From Nucisporomicrobium flavum (GTDB taxonomy: Bacteria > Actinomycetota > Actinomycetes > Mycobacteriales > Micromonosporaceae): a stretch of DNA of 64,000 nucleotides. The stretch is taken from assembly GCF_016464385.1 (NCBI RefSeq), contig NZ_JADMLH010000006.1:310001-374000 (forward strand), written 5' to 3'. The notes beneath the pieces were generated by a model, which saw nothing but the letters and a program-made list of their open reading frames with translations, did not search any database and had not been told where the DNA came from. Both the position numbers and the translations under genes were made by a program. Of the stretch, positions 17,400 to 26,679 are shown in pieces (position 1 is the first letter of the stretch; every line of letters begins with the position of its first letter).

Positions 17400-18580
17400 C
17401 CACCGAACCGCTCGCCCCGTTCGACGACCGCTACCTGGCCGACCCCGACGCGACGTACGCCGAGCTGCACCGCCTCGGCCCGGCGCACCGCATCCGGACG
17501 CCGGAGGGCACGCCGGCCTGGCTGGTCACCCGTTACGAGGACGTCCGGCAGCTGCTCGGCGACCCGCGGCTGGCCCGCAACATCCGCTACGCCTCCGACG
17601 TCTACCGCGCGATGCCGCTGCCCTCGGAGTTCAGCTTCGAGAGCGTGGCCACGGTGGACGGAGCCGACCACCGCCGGCTGCGCAAGTTCCTCAACCAGGC
17701 GGTCTCGGTGTCCCGGTTCCGGGCGATGCGGCCGCGGATCGAGGAGATCACCGCCGGGCTGATCGACGCGATGGGCGACTCGGGGCGTACCGATCTGATC
17801 GCCGCACTGGCCGCGCCTCTGCCCATCACCGTGATCGCCGACATGCTGGGCGTGCCGCCGGCCGACCGGGCGCGGTTCCGCTCCTGGACCGACGGGCTGC
17901 TCGGCCTCGACGCCGAGCTGGCCAGCCACGCCGGCGCCGCGATGTACGCCTACCTCGGCGCTCTGATCGGCCGCAAGCGGGCGGAGCCGACCGGCGACGT
18001 GCTCTCCGAGTGGGTGCACGGACTCGACGAGCAGGGCCGGCCGCTGGACGACAACGACCTGCTCGGCCTCGCCTTCATGGCGCTGCTGGGCGGCTACGAC
18101 ACCACGGTGAGCACGATCGCCAGCAGCGTGCTCATCCTGCTCGGCGACCCGGACCTCATGGCACGGCTACGCCGCGACCCGGAGCAGCTGCCCGCAGCGG
18201 TCGAGGAGTTCCTGCGCTTCCACGGCCCGGTGCACACCGCCGTGCGCCGCTTCACCGCCGAGGACGTGCCCGTCGGCGATCAGGTGATCCCGGCCGGCGA
18301 GACGGTGCTGCTGTCCATGGGCGCCGCACATCGCGATCCGGCGCACTATCCCCATCCGGAGCGGGTGGACCTGGACCGCGGCAAGGTGCCACATCTGGCG
18401 TTCGGCAACGGCCCCCACTACTGCCCGGGCGCCGAATTCGGACGCACCGAGGTACGGGTGGCCCTCGAGCAGGTGCTGCTCCGGCTGCCCCGGTTGCGGC
18501 TGGCCGTGCCGCCCGAGCAGATCGCATGGCGGGCGGCGTACCAGATCCGGGTGCCGCTCGCCCTGCCCGTCGAGTACTGA
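17396..18580 (+). CDS. Cytochrome P450
   Basis: 394 residues, a soluble bacterial P450. The haem Cys343 lies in FGNGPHYCPGAEFGR; the I-helix oxygen-activation motif is LLGGYDTTVST; the K-helix ExxR is EEFLRF. It needs ferredoxin and reductase partners that are not in the window. Its place between the aminomutase/thioesterase pair and the PKS, with 4-bp overlap upstream, suggests it hydroxylates or otherwise oxidises the amino acid- or polyketide-derived unit while carrier-bound or after release. The substrate is unknown. Confidence 0.93.
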   Translation: MTTEPLAPFDDRYLADPDATYAELHRLGPAHRIRTPEGTPAWLVTRYEDVRQLLGDPRLARNIRYASDVYRAMPLPSEFSFESVATVDGADHRRLRKFLNQAVSVSRFRAMRPRIEEITAGLIDAMGDSGRTDLIAALAAPLPITVIADMLGVPPADRARFRSWTDGLLGLDAELASHAGAAMYAYLGALIGRKRAEPTGDVLSEWVHGLDEQGRPLDDNDLLGLAFMALLGGYDTTVSTIASSVLILLGDPDLMARLRRDPEQLPAAVEEFLRFHGPVHTAVRRFTAEDVPVGDQVIPAGETVLLSMGAAHRDPAHYPHPERVDLDRGKVPHLAFGNGPHYCPGAEFGRTEVRVALEQVLLRLPRLRLAVPPEQIAWRAAYQIRVPLALPVEY

Positions 18581-18600
18581 CCGCCAGGAGAGAGGCACCG

Positions 18601-21600
18601 ATGAACCGCACCACCGCAGAGCCGATCGCCGTCATCGGGATGGGGCTGCGCTTCCCCGGCGGCAACACGTCCCCTGCCGGCCTGGCGGAGTTCCTGCGGG
18701 CCGGGCGGTCCGGCATCGAGCCCACGCCGCCCGGCCGCTGGTCCGGGGTGGAGGGCATCACGGCGAGCGGCGGCGGCTTCCTGTCCGGCATCGACCGCTT
18801 CGACGCGCTGTTCTTCAACACCTCGCCGAAGGAAGCCGCGTACGTCGACCCGCAGCAGCGGCTGGTGCTGGAGACCGCCTGGGAGGCGCTGGAGTCCGCC
18901 GGGGTGGACCCTGCGACGGTCGAGGGCGACGGTGGCGTCTACATCGGCTGCAGCATGGCCGACTACGCGTCCCGGGCCGGCGAGCTGGCCGACGAGCAGC
19001 TCACCCCGCACCTCGGGGCCGGCCTCGCGCCGAGCGCCATCCCGGGCCGGCTGTCGCACTTCCTCGGCTGGCACGGTCCGAGCATGACCGTCGACAGCGC
19101 CTGTTCCTCGTCGCTGGTCACCCTGCATCTCGCGGCCACCGCCCTGCGCGCCGGCGAGTGCTCGATCGCGCTGGCCGGCGGCGTCAACCTGATGCACCAT
19201 CCGCGCAACCACATCATCTTCAGCCAGGCGGGCATGCTCTCCCCGGACGGCCGCTGCCGGACGTTCGACCAGCACGCCGACGGGTACGGGCGCAGCGAGG
19301 GCTGCGGGGTCCTCGTGCTCAAGCGCCTCGCCGACGCCCGGGCGGGCGGTGACACCGTGCTCGCCGTGCTGACCGGCTCGGCGGTGCGCCAGGACGGCGC
19401 GAGCGGCGGCCTGACCGTGCCGAACGGGCTGGCCCAGGCCGACGTCATGCGCCGGGCGCTGGCCGCGGCGGGTCTCGCCGCCGAGGACGTGTCCTACGTG
19501 GAGGCGCACGGCACCGGCACCCCGCTGGGCGACCCGATCGAGGTCGCCGCGATCAACACGGTGTTCGGGCCGTCGCGGGGCGCGGACGACCCGGTGCTGA
19601 TCGCCTCGCTCAAGGGCAACCTCGGGCACATGGAGGCCGCGGCCGGCGTCGGCGGGGTCATCAAGACGGTGCTGCAGCTGCGCGAAGGCACGATCTACCC
19701 GCACATCGGCATGACCACGCCGTCCCAGCACATCCCGTGGCGGCGGTTCCGGGTCGGCGTACCGACCGAGGGGCGGGACTGGCCGGCCGGGCCGCGGCGG
19801 GGCCTGGTCAACTCGTTCGGCTTCGCCGGGACGATCGCCTCGGTGGTCGTCGAGGAGGCCCCGGACGCGCCGGCGCCCCCGGCGGCCGGAGGCGAACAGC
19901 TTCTCGCGGTGTCGGCCAAGAGCGCCGCCGCCCTGCGCCGCCGGCTCACCGACCTGCGAGACTTCCTGGCCGCGCACCCGGACGTGCCGCCGGCCGACCT
20001 GGCCTACACCAGCACCGCGCGGCGCGCCCACTTCGCGCACCGGTTCGCCGCGGCCGGGTCGACCACAGCCGAGCTGGCCGCGGCGGTGGAGGCCGGTATC
20101 GCCGAGGACATCCCGGCGGCCGATCCACCCGAGGTGGCGTTCCTGTTCACCGGCCAGGGCGCGCAGTATCCGGGCATGGGGCGCGCGCTCTACCGCGACC
20201 ACGCCGTGTTCCGTAACCGGATCGACGAGTGCGACAAGCTGCTCGAGCCCTTCCTCGATCTCTCCGTCCGCGACCTGCTGCTCGCCGACCCGGACGAGGG
20301 CGGCCTCGAGATCCACCGCACCGCGTACGCCCAGCCGGCCCTGTTCGTGCTCGAGTACGCGCTGGCCGGCCTCTGGATGTCCTGGGGTGTGACGCCCGGC
20401 GTCCTGCTGGGCCACAGCATCGGCGAGCTCGTGGCGGCCACCGTCGCGGGCCTGTTCGACCTGCCGGACGCCGTACGCCTCGCCGCCGAACGCGGCCGCC
20501 TCATGCAGTCGATGAGCACCCACGGCGGAATGGCCGCGGTGTCGGCCGGCCGGGACACCGTGCTGCCCTATGTCGACGGTTTCGACGAGGTCGGGATCGC
20601 CGCCGTGAACTCCCCCACCCAATGCGTCATCTCGGGCCGGCGGGACCAGCTGGCCCAGATCATCGTGGCCCTGCAGCGGGACGGCATCCGGGCGAAGGCA
20701 TTGGCCGTCTCGCACGCCTTCCACTCGCCGCTCATGGCGCAGGCCGCCGCGAGCTTCGCCGAGGTAGCCGGGACCGTCACCTTCCGGCGGCCCGCCCTGC
20801 CGTTCGTCTCCAACCGCACCGGGGAGGTCGCGCGCTACGAGGATGTCGCCGACCCGGCGTACTGGGCGCGGCACATCCTCGAACCCGTCGATTTCCTGGG
20901 CGGGGTGCGGGCTGTCGAGGCGCGGGGGCGGCACGCGTTCATCGAGGTCGGCCCGTCCGCCACGCTGACCGCGCTGGGCAAGCAGTCGGCGGCCGCTCCC
21001 GGTCACCTCTGGCTGGCCAGCGTCACCAGCGCGGCCGACGACGGCGGCGGGCTGCGCCGGGCGGTGCTGCGCGGCTACCAGGCCGGGCTGGACATCGACT
21101 GGCGGGCGTACCACGGCGAGCGGCGGGGCCGGCTGACCGAGCTGCCCGGCTACCCGTTCGAGCGCAAGCGGCACTGGCTGCCGAGCCCGCAGGCGAACGG
21201 CCGGGCCGCCGGGCACGGGCTGCTCGGCACCGAGACGGCGGCCGCTGCCCCGGGCGTGCGCGAGTTCCGCTCCTCCTGGTCGGCGACCGAACCGGCCTGG
21301 CTGGGCGACCACGTGGTGCTGGGCCAGGTGTACTTCCCCGGCGCGGGCTACGTCGAGCTGGTGCTGGCCGCCCAGGACGCGGTGTTCGGCACGAGCGACC
21401 GTCCCGTCTTCGACCTGCGCATCCACGAGCCCCTGGCGCTGACCGACGAGCCGGTCGAGGTGATCACCCGGGTCCGGCCGGACGACGGCGGGACGACCAC
21501 GGTCGAGGTGCTCAGCCGCCGGCCGGAGGGGCAGGGCGGCGGCGAACGGGGGCACGCGACCGCCCGGCTGGGCCCCCGGGGCGAGCGGGAACCCGCCTGG

Positions 21601-23712
21601 GTCACCGAGCTGCGCGAGCCGCCCGGGGACACGGCCGGCGGACCGGTGCTCACCGGTGACCGGCTCTACGCCGAGTTCGCCGGGCTCGGGCTGCCGTACG
21701 GGCCGGAGTTCCGGCGGATCGAGTCGGTGGTGGTCGGTGCCGACGGGCTCGCCCGGGCGGAGCTGCGCGAGGTGGACACCCCGCCGGGGATGGTGCTGCC
21801 GCCGTACGCGCTGGACCCGGCCGTGCAGACGCTGCTGACGCTGACCGAGCCGGGCCGCACCTACCTTCCCCGGTCGTACGCCGAGGTGCGGGTGTTCAAG
21901 AAGCCGAAGGGCGCGCTGCGCAGCGTGGTACGCCTGACCGGCCGCGACGACGACCTCGCGGTGGACGTGCTCGTGCTGGAGGGCGCCGAGCCGGTCGCCG
22001 CGGTCCGCGGGCTGGGCCTGGTCCGGGTGGCGAACCCGGCGGCCACCCGCGACCGGCTGTCGTACGAGCCGCAGTGGGTCGAGCAGGCCGCGGCGGCGAC
22101 CGGCCGGGACCGGCACCGGGTGCTGCTCGTGCACCCGCCGTTCGAGGCGCCGGAGGGGCACCTCGCGGCGGCCGACGTCGACCGGGCGGCCGACCTCGTG
22201 TGGACCGACCCCGACATCACCGACGTGGCGTGGTTCTGGTGGGCCGACCCGGGAGCGACCGGCCTGGACCGGCTGCGCCGCGAGAGCGAGGAGAACTACA
22301 CCGGGCTGCTGCGCCTGCTGCAGGAGATGGAGGACCTCGGCCGGTCCCGGCCGCTGCGGCTCTGGCTGGTGACGGTCGGCGGGCAGGCGCTGCCGGGCGA
22401 CGCGCCGGACGACCGGGACGCGGACGCGCTCGGGGACGGCTCGCTGTGGGGCTTCGGCCGGGTGCTCGCCAACGAGTACCCCGCGTACCGGGTGATGCTC
22501 GTCGACCTCGATCCGGCCGCCGCCGGGCCGGAGCCGCTCCTCGCCGAGCTGGACGCCGCCGGTGACGACTTCCAGGTCGCGTTCCGCGGCGGCGTACGGC
22601 ACGTGCTGCGCCTGCGGCCCTCCCGCACCCCGGCCGCGGAGGCCACGCCCCGGCTCGATCCGGAGGCCACGTACCTGGTCACCGGCGGGCTCGGCGGCCT
22701 GGGCAGGCTGGCCGCCCGGCGGCTGGTGGAGGCCGGTGCCCACCGTCTCGTGCTGGCCGGCCGGCGCCCGTCCGGCGACCAGGAGGCCCGGCTCTCCGCC
22801 GAGCTGGGCGCCGACGTCCGGGTGGTGAGCGCCGACATCGCGGATCCGGCCGGCGTCGAGCGGATGGTGGAGGCGGCCGGGCCGCGGCTGGCGGGCATCG
22901 TCCACGCCGCCGGCGTGCTGGCCGACGCGCCGATCTCGAGTCAGGACTGGGCGAGCTTCGAGCGGGTGCTGGCGGCCAAGATGTACGGCGGCTGGCTGCT
23001 GCACCGGGCCACCGCCGATCTGGGGCTCACGTTCTTCGTGGCGTACTCGTCGGCGACCGCCCTGCTCGGCACCGCCGGCCAGAGCAACTACGCGGCGGCG
23101 AACGCCTACCTCGACCGGCTGATGCACTGGCGCCGGGCCGGCGACCGGGCCGGGCTGAGCGTCAACTGGGGACCGTGGGGCGAGGTCGGCATGGCCGCCC
23201 GGATGGACGACCAGCAGGCGGCCCAGCTGGCCGGCCGCGGGTACACGCCGCTGGACCCGGAGCAGGCGATGGCGGCCTGCTTCCGGGCGCTCGCCCGCAC
23301 CCAGCCGCAGGTGCTCGTCGCCGACGTGGACTGGGAGCGGTTCGCCGCCACCCAGAAGGTGCCGAACGCGATCCTGGCCGAGCTGGCCGAGCACACCGGC
23401 GGCACGACCGCCGGCGTCGACCGGGAGGCGTTGCTGAAGCTCGATCCGGCCGCGCGCGAGGAGGCGTTGCTGACGATCGTGCGGGCGCAGGCGGCGGCGG
23501 TGCTCTTCTTCGACGCGGTCGAGGACATCTCCTTCGACGCGCGCTTCATCGAGCTCGGCCTGGACTCGATGATCAGCGTGGAGTTCAAGAACGCGCTGGA
23601 GACGGCGCTGCGCGTGCCGCTCTCGGCCTCGCTCGTCTTCGACCATCCGACGATCCGCGCGCTCGCCGGCTACCTGGCGGCGCGGCTCGCCCCGGCCGGA
23701 ACGGAGTCCTGA
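18601..23712 (+). CDS. Single-module type I polyketide synthase, KS-AT-DH-KR-ACP
   Basis: 1703 residues. KS about 7-430 with catalytic Cys168 (VDSACSSSL) and both His motifs (EAHGTGT, KGNLGH); AT about 515-830 with Ser606 in GHSIGE and the HAFHS motif that marks malonyl-CoA use; DH about 880-1140 with His904 in DHVVLGQVYFP; KR about 1355-1540 with TGGLGGLG and active-site Ser and Tyr in YSSATALLG and QSNYAAAN; ACP with Ser1656 in LGLDSM. No ER, methyltransferase or thioesterase. This is the domain order of 6-methylsalicylate/naphthoate-type iterative synthases found beside some enediyne clusters, but a once-acting module extending a loaded acyl or aminoacyl group is also possible. GAGAGAGG precedes the ATG. 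Confidence 0.93.
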   Translation: MNRTTAEPIAVIGMGLRFPGGNTSPAGLAEFLRAGRSGIEPTPPGRWSGVEGITASGGGFLSGIDRFDALFFNTSPKEAAYVDPQQRLVLETAWEALESAGVDPATVEGDGGVYIGCSMADYASRAGELADEQLTPHLGAGLAPSAIPGRLSHFLGWHGPSMTVDSACSSSLVTLHLAATALRAGECSIALAGGVNLMHHPRNHIIFSQAGMLSPDGRCRTFDQHADGYGRSEGCGVLVLKRLADARAGGDTVLAVLTGSAVRQDGASGGLTVPNGLAQADVMRRALAAAGLAAEDVSYVEAHGTGTPLGDPIEVAAINTVFGPSRGADDPVLIASLKGNLGHMEAAAGVGGVIKTVLQLREGTIYPHIGMTTPSQHIPWRRFRVGVPTEGRDWPAGPRRGLVNSFGFAGTIASVVVEEAPDAPAPPAAGGEQLLAVSAKSAAALRRRLTDLRDFLAAHPDVPPADLAYTSTARRAHFAHRFAAAGSTTAELAAAVEAGIAEDIPAADPPEVAFLFTGQGAQYPGMGRALYRDHAVFRNRIDECDKLLEPFLDLSVRDLLLADPDEGGLEIHRTAYAQPALFVLEYALAGLWMSWGVTPGVLLGHSIGELVAATVAGLFDLPDAVRLAAERGRLMQSMSTHGGMAAVSAGRDTVLPYVDGFDEVGIAAVNSPTQCVISGRRDQLAQIIVALQRDGIRAKALAVSHAFHSPLMAQAAASFAEVAGTVTFRRPALPFVSNRTGEVARYEDVADPAYWARHILEPVDFLGGVRAVEARGRHAFIEVGPSATLTALGKQSAAAPGHLWLASVTSAADDGGGLRRAVLRGYQAGLDIDWRAYHGERRGRLTELPGYPFERKRHWLPSPQANGRAAGHGLLGTETAAAAPGVREFRSSWSATEPAWLGDHVVLGQVYFPGAGYVELVLAAQDAVFGTSDRPVFDLRIHEPLALTDEPVEVITRVRPDDGGTTTVEVLSRRPEGQGGGERGHATARLGPRGEREPAWVTELREPPGDTAGGPVLTGDRLYAEFAGLGLPYGPEFRRIESVVVGADGLARAELREVDTPPGMVLPPYALDPAVQTLLTLTEPGRTYLPRSYAEVRVFKKPKGALRSVVRLTGRDDDLAVDVLVLEGAEPVAAVRGLGLVRVANPAATRDRLSYEPQWVEQAAAATGRDRHRVLLVHPPFEAPEGHLAAADVDRAADLVWTDPDITDVAWFWWADPGATGLDRLRRESEENYTGLLRLLQEMEDLGRSRPLRLWLVTVGGQALPGDAPDDRDADALGDGSLWGFGRVLANEYPAYRVMLVDLDPAAAGPEPLLAELDAAGDDFQVAFRGGVRHVLRLRPSRTPAAEATPRLDPEATYLVTGGLGGLGRLAARRLVEAGAHRLVLAGRRPSGDQEARLSAELGADVRVVSADIADPAGVERMVEAAGPRLAGIVHAAGVLADAPISSQDWASFERVLAAKMYGGWLLHRATADLGLTFFVAYSSATALLGTAGQSNYAAANAYLDRLMHWRRAGDRAGLSVNWGPWGEVGMAARMDDQQAAQLAGRGYTPLDPEQAMAACFRALARTQPQVLVADVDWERFAATQKVPNAILAELAEHTGGTTAGVDREALLKLDPAAREEALLTIVRAQAAAVLFFDAVEDISFDARFIELGLDSMISVEFKNALETALRVPLSASLVFDHPTIRALAGYLAARLAPAGTES

Positions 23713-25115
23713 TGGGCGTCGCGACCGAGGTGCTGCGGGCGGCCGAGCGACATGCGGACGCGCCGGCGATCGTCCACAACGGCGCCGTCACGACGTACGG
23801 CGAGCTGATCGGGCGCGCCCAGGCGGTGGCGGCCGGGCTCACCGCCGGGGAGACCGTCGCGGTTCCGGCCGTCCGGGGCGTCGAGCTGATCGTCGACTTC
23901 CTCGGCGTGCTCCTCGCCGGGGCGACGTACTGCCCCATCGACCCGGCGCTACCCGCGGCGCGCCGGACGGCGATGCTCGACGCGGCCGGCTGCACCCGCG
24001 AGCTCGGCGCCGGGCCGCCACCGGCGAGGGCGGCAGCGGGCACCGGCGAGCCCGGGCCGGAGGGGATCGCCTACGTGCTGTTCACCTCAGGGTCGACCGG
24101 CACGCCCCGTCCGGTGGAGGTGCCGCACCGGGCCGTCAAGGCCGTCGCCGGCTCGCTGCGGCAGCTCTTCGCGGCGACCCCGGCCGACCGCTTCCTGCAG
24201 TTCGCCTCCCCGAGCTGGGACACCTGCTTCGAGGAGATCCTGCCCGCGCTGACCAGCGGCGCGACCCTGGTCATCGACGACGACGCGCACTCCGGCTCGT
24301 TCGCCCGCATCCTCGGCCTGCTGGCCCGGGAACGGATCAGCGTGCTCAACCTGCCCACCGCCTTCTGGCACGAGCTGGTGCTGCACCTGGCCGAGGAGCG
24401 CGTACGCCTGCCCGAGTCGGTGCGGCTGGTGGTGATCGGCGGCGAGGGCATCAACCCGGTACGGCTGGCGACCTGGCGTGACCTGCCGACCGGGGACGTA
24501 CGGCTGCTCAACACGTACGGCTGCACCGAGACCGCGCTGATCACGCACGCGGCCGACCTGTGGGGGCCGTCCGCCGTGCCCGCGGTGACCGGGCTCGCCG
24601 AGGCGCCGATCGGACGGCCGTTGCCGCACGTACGGCAACGGCTGGAACCGCACGGCGCGCTGGGGCTGCTGCACGTCGGCGGCCCGTCCGTGGCCCGCGG
24701 CTACCGGGGCGATCCGGAGGCGACCGCCCAGCGGTTCACCGACGGCTGGTTCCGCACCGGGGACCTTGTCGAGGAGGCGCCCGACGGAGTGCTCCTCTAC
24801 CGCGGCCGGGTGGACCGGCAGCTCAAGGTGCGCGGGGTCCGGATCGACCCGGGCGACGTCGAGGCCGAGATCATCCGGTGTGCCGGGGTGCCGGACGCGG
24901 CGGTCATCGGGGTGCCGCTCGCCGGCCGTACGGCGCTGATCGCGTATGTGGTGGGCGCCGCGGAGTCCGACGCCGAGAGCCTGCTCGCCCGGTTGCGCGG
25001 CGCGATGCCGGCCCACCTGGTGCCCGCCCGGCTGCTGGTCCGGGCCGCGCTGCCCCGTACGACCAGCGGCAAGACCGACTATGCCCGGCTGTCCAAGGAG
25101 TGGAGCGAGCGATGA
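23712..25115 (+). CDS. Stand-alone NRPS adenylation domain, predicted for lysine/beta-lysine-like substrate
   Basis: 467 residues, an ANL enzyme that makes aminoacyl-AMP and loads a carrier protein. Core motifs: LFTSGSTGTPRP, YGCTET, WFRTGD, GRVDRQLKVRGVRI and the C-terminal Lys in TTSGKTDY. Aligning by eye with the phenylalanine domain of gramicidin synthase, the specificity residues read D-T-E-N-V-G-T-L-I-K. The first Asp fits an alpha- or beta-amino group and the Glu at position three fits a basic side chain, as in ornithine, lysine and beta-lysine domains. Coupling to a PCP downstream (ATGA) and to the aminomutase in the same operon supports beta-lysine. Some header motifs are shortened, so the domain is compact. 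Confidence 0.87.
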   Translation: MGVATEVLRAAERHADAPAIVHNGAVTTYGELIGRAQAVAAGLTAGETVAVPAVRGVELIVDFLGVLLAGATYCPIDPALPAARRTAMLDAAGCTRELGAGPPPARAAAGTGEPGPEGIAYVLFTSGSTGTPRPVEVPHRAVKAVAGSLRQLFAATPADRFLQFASPSWDTCFEEILPALTSGATLVIDDDAHSGSFARILGLLARERISVLNLPTAFWHELVLHLAEERVRLPESVRLVVIGGEGINPVRLATWRDLPTGDVRLLNTYGCTETALITHAADLWGPSAVPAVTGLAEAPIGRPLPHVRQRLEPHGALGLLHVGGPSVARGYRGDPEATAQRFTDGWFRTGDLVEEAPDGVLLYRGRVDRQLKVRGVRIDPGDVEAEIIRCAGVPDAAVIGVPLAGRTALIAYVVGAAESDAESLLARLRGAMPAHLVPARLLVRAALPRTTSGKTDYARLSKEWSER

Positions 25116-25363
25116 GCGACAACCCGGTCGGCCTCGACCGCCTGATCGGCATCTTCGGCGAGGTGCTGGAGACCGGCGGCGTACGGCCCGACTCGAACTT
25201 CTTCCTGCTGGGCGGCGACTCGCTGCTCGCCACCCGGGTGATCGGCCGGCTGCGCCGCGACTACGACGTCGACGTGACGTTCGCCGAGTTCACCCAGGCG
25301 CCGACGCCGCGCGCGCTGGACGAGCTCCTCGACTCGCTGGCGGCGGAGGCGGCGCCGCGGTGA
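25112..25363 (+). CDS. Peptidyl carrier protein
   Basis: 83 residues. The phosphopantetheine attachment Ser is in FFLLGGDSLLATRV, the PCP-type LGGDS motif. It overlaps the adenylation gene upstream and the flavin oxidase gene downstream by four bases each, so it most likely receives the amino acid activated by the former and presents it to the latter. It would need activation by the PPTase at 31134. Confidence 0.92.
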   Translation: MSDNPVGLDRLIGIFGEVLETGGVRPDSNFFLLGGDSLLATRVIGRLRRDYDVDVTFAEFTQAPTPRALDELLDSLAAEAAPR

Positions 25364-26679
25364 CCGTGCCCGACGTGGTGGTCGTGGGGGCCGGCCTGGC
25401 CGGGCTGACCGCGGCGCACGATCTGGCGGCCCGCGGCGCCGACGTGCTCGTGCTCGAGGCGCGCGGGCGGATCGGCGGCCGGGTGCGGGGTGTGCCGCTC
25501 GCGCCGGGGCTGGTGACCGACGGGGGCGCGGCGTACCTCGGGGAGCGGCACACCGCGGTCTGGCAGCTGCTGGACCGGTTCGGCCTCGCCCGGGTGAGCG
25601 CCGACGAGGACGGCGACAGCGTCTTCAGCCTGCCCGAGCGGTCCCGGTCGCCGTACCGGATCCCGCCGTACGACGCGGCCGGGCTGGGCGAGCTCTTCGA
25701 GGCGCTGCACGAGCTGGCCGCGGCCGTGGACCCGCAACGGCCGCACGCGGCGGCGGCCGAGCTGCGCGAGCTGACCGCGGGGCAGTGGATCCGGCGACGG
25801 GTGGCCGATCCCGGCGCGCTGGCGTTCGCCCCGCTCTACCTGGGGCAGCTGGTCGCGGCCGAGATGGACGACCTGTCCGCGCTGTGCCTCGGGTTCTACC
25901 TGCGGTCCGGCGGCGGGCTGCGGTATCTCAACGCGTTCCGGTCGGGTGCCCAGGAGTTCCGGGTCGACGGGGGCGCCCAGCGGATCGCCGAGGCGCTGGC
26001 CGCGACGCTGCCCCGGCCACCGGTGCTCGACACCCCGGTCGTCCGCGTCGAGGCCGGGGCGGCCGGTGTGTCCGTGGCGACCCGGCACGGCGTACACCGG
26101 GCCGGCGCGGCCGTGGTCGCCCTGCCGCCGCCGCTCGCCGCCGCGGTGTGCGGAACGACGACCGGCGGCGCGGTCCGCGGCCGCGCGGTCAAGACCCACC
26201 TCCTCTTCGACCGCCCGGCCTGGCGGGACCACGGCCTCTCCGGCTGGTCGCTGAGCGACCGCGGCCCGTTGATGTACACAGTGGACGTCAGTCCCGCCGG
26301 CGGCCCGGGCGTCCTCACCGGCTTCGCGACCGGGCAGCGCGCGGAGGACTTCGCGGCCCTGCCCGGGACGCAGCGCGAAGCCGCCGTACGCCGGCAGTTC
26401 GCCGCCGTCTTCCCGGAGGTCCCGCCGCCCTGCGAGGTCGTGGTGACCGACTGGGTCACCAGCCGCTGGAGCAGCGGGTGCTACGCGACGCTGTGGCAGC
26501 CCGGAAGCTGGGGCGGGCCACCGGGTGCAGCCGGGCCGGACGGCCGGATCGTGCGCTGCGGCACGGAGACCTCGGCCGAGTTCTACGGCTTCATGGAGGG
26601 CGCGGTGCGGTCCGGCCACCGCGCCGCCGAGCAGGCGCTGACGGCGCTCGCGCAACCGTTGCAGGAGGACCGACGGTGA
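25360..26679 (+). CDS. FAD-dependent amine oxidase-type flavoprotein
   Basis: 439 residues from a GTG start that overlaps the PCP stop. The N-terminal Rossmann motif is VVVGAGLAGLTAAHDLAARG, followed by the second FAD contact RIGGRVRG, as in monoamine oxidases and protoporphyrinogen oxidases. The C-terminal FAD-binding stretch (CGTETSAEFYGFMEGAVRSG) is the usual amine-oxidase ending. Being coupled between a PCP and a KASIII-like gene, it probably oxidises a carrier-bound amino acid or an amine derived from it; oxidation of the epsilon-amine of a beta-lysyl group is one possibility but is only inference. No signal peptide, so cytoplasmic. Confidence 0.88.
   Translation: MTVPDVVVVGAGLAGLTAAHDLAARGADVLVLEARGRIGGRVRGVPLAPGLVTDGGAAYLGERHTAVWQLLDRFGLARVSADEDGDSVFSLPERSRSPYRIPPYDAAGLGELFEALHELAAAVDPQRPHAAAAELRELTAGQWIRRRVADPGALAFAPLYLGQLVAAEMDDLSALCLGFYLRSGGGLRYLNAFRSGAQEFRVDGGAQRIAEALAATLPRPPVLDTPVVRVEAGAAGVSVATRHGVHRAGAAVVALPPPLAAAVCGTTTGGAVRGRAVKTHLLFDRPAWRDHGLSGWSLSDRGPLMYTVDVSPAGGPGVLTGFATGQRAEDFAALPGTQREAAVRRQFAAVFPEVPPPCEVVVTDWVTSRWSSGCYATLWQPGSWGGPPGAAGPDGRIVRCGTETSAEFYGFMEGAVRSGHRAAEQALTALAQPLQEDRR

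Noticed and set aside
18418..23646. A 1742-codon open frame on the minus strand opposite the module PKS
   Set aside because: It is the antisense shadow of a very GC-rich gene: no domain similarity, composition dominated by Arg, Gly and Val, and all PKS motifs are in the plus frame.
18601..23712. A second enediyne PKS
   Set aside because: The ACP is C-terminal and there is no PPTase domain; the order KS-AT-DH-KR-ACP is not that of a PKSE.
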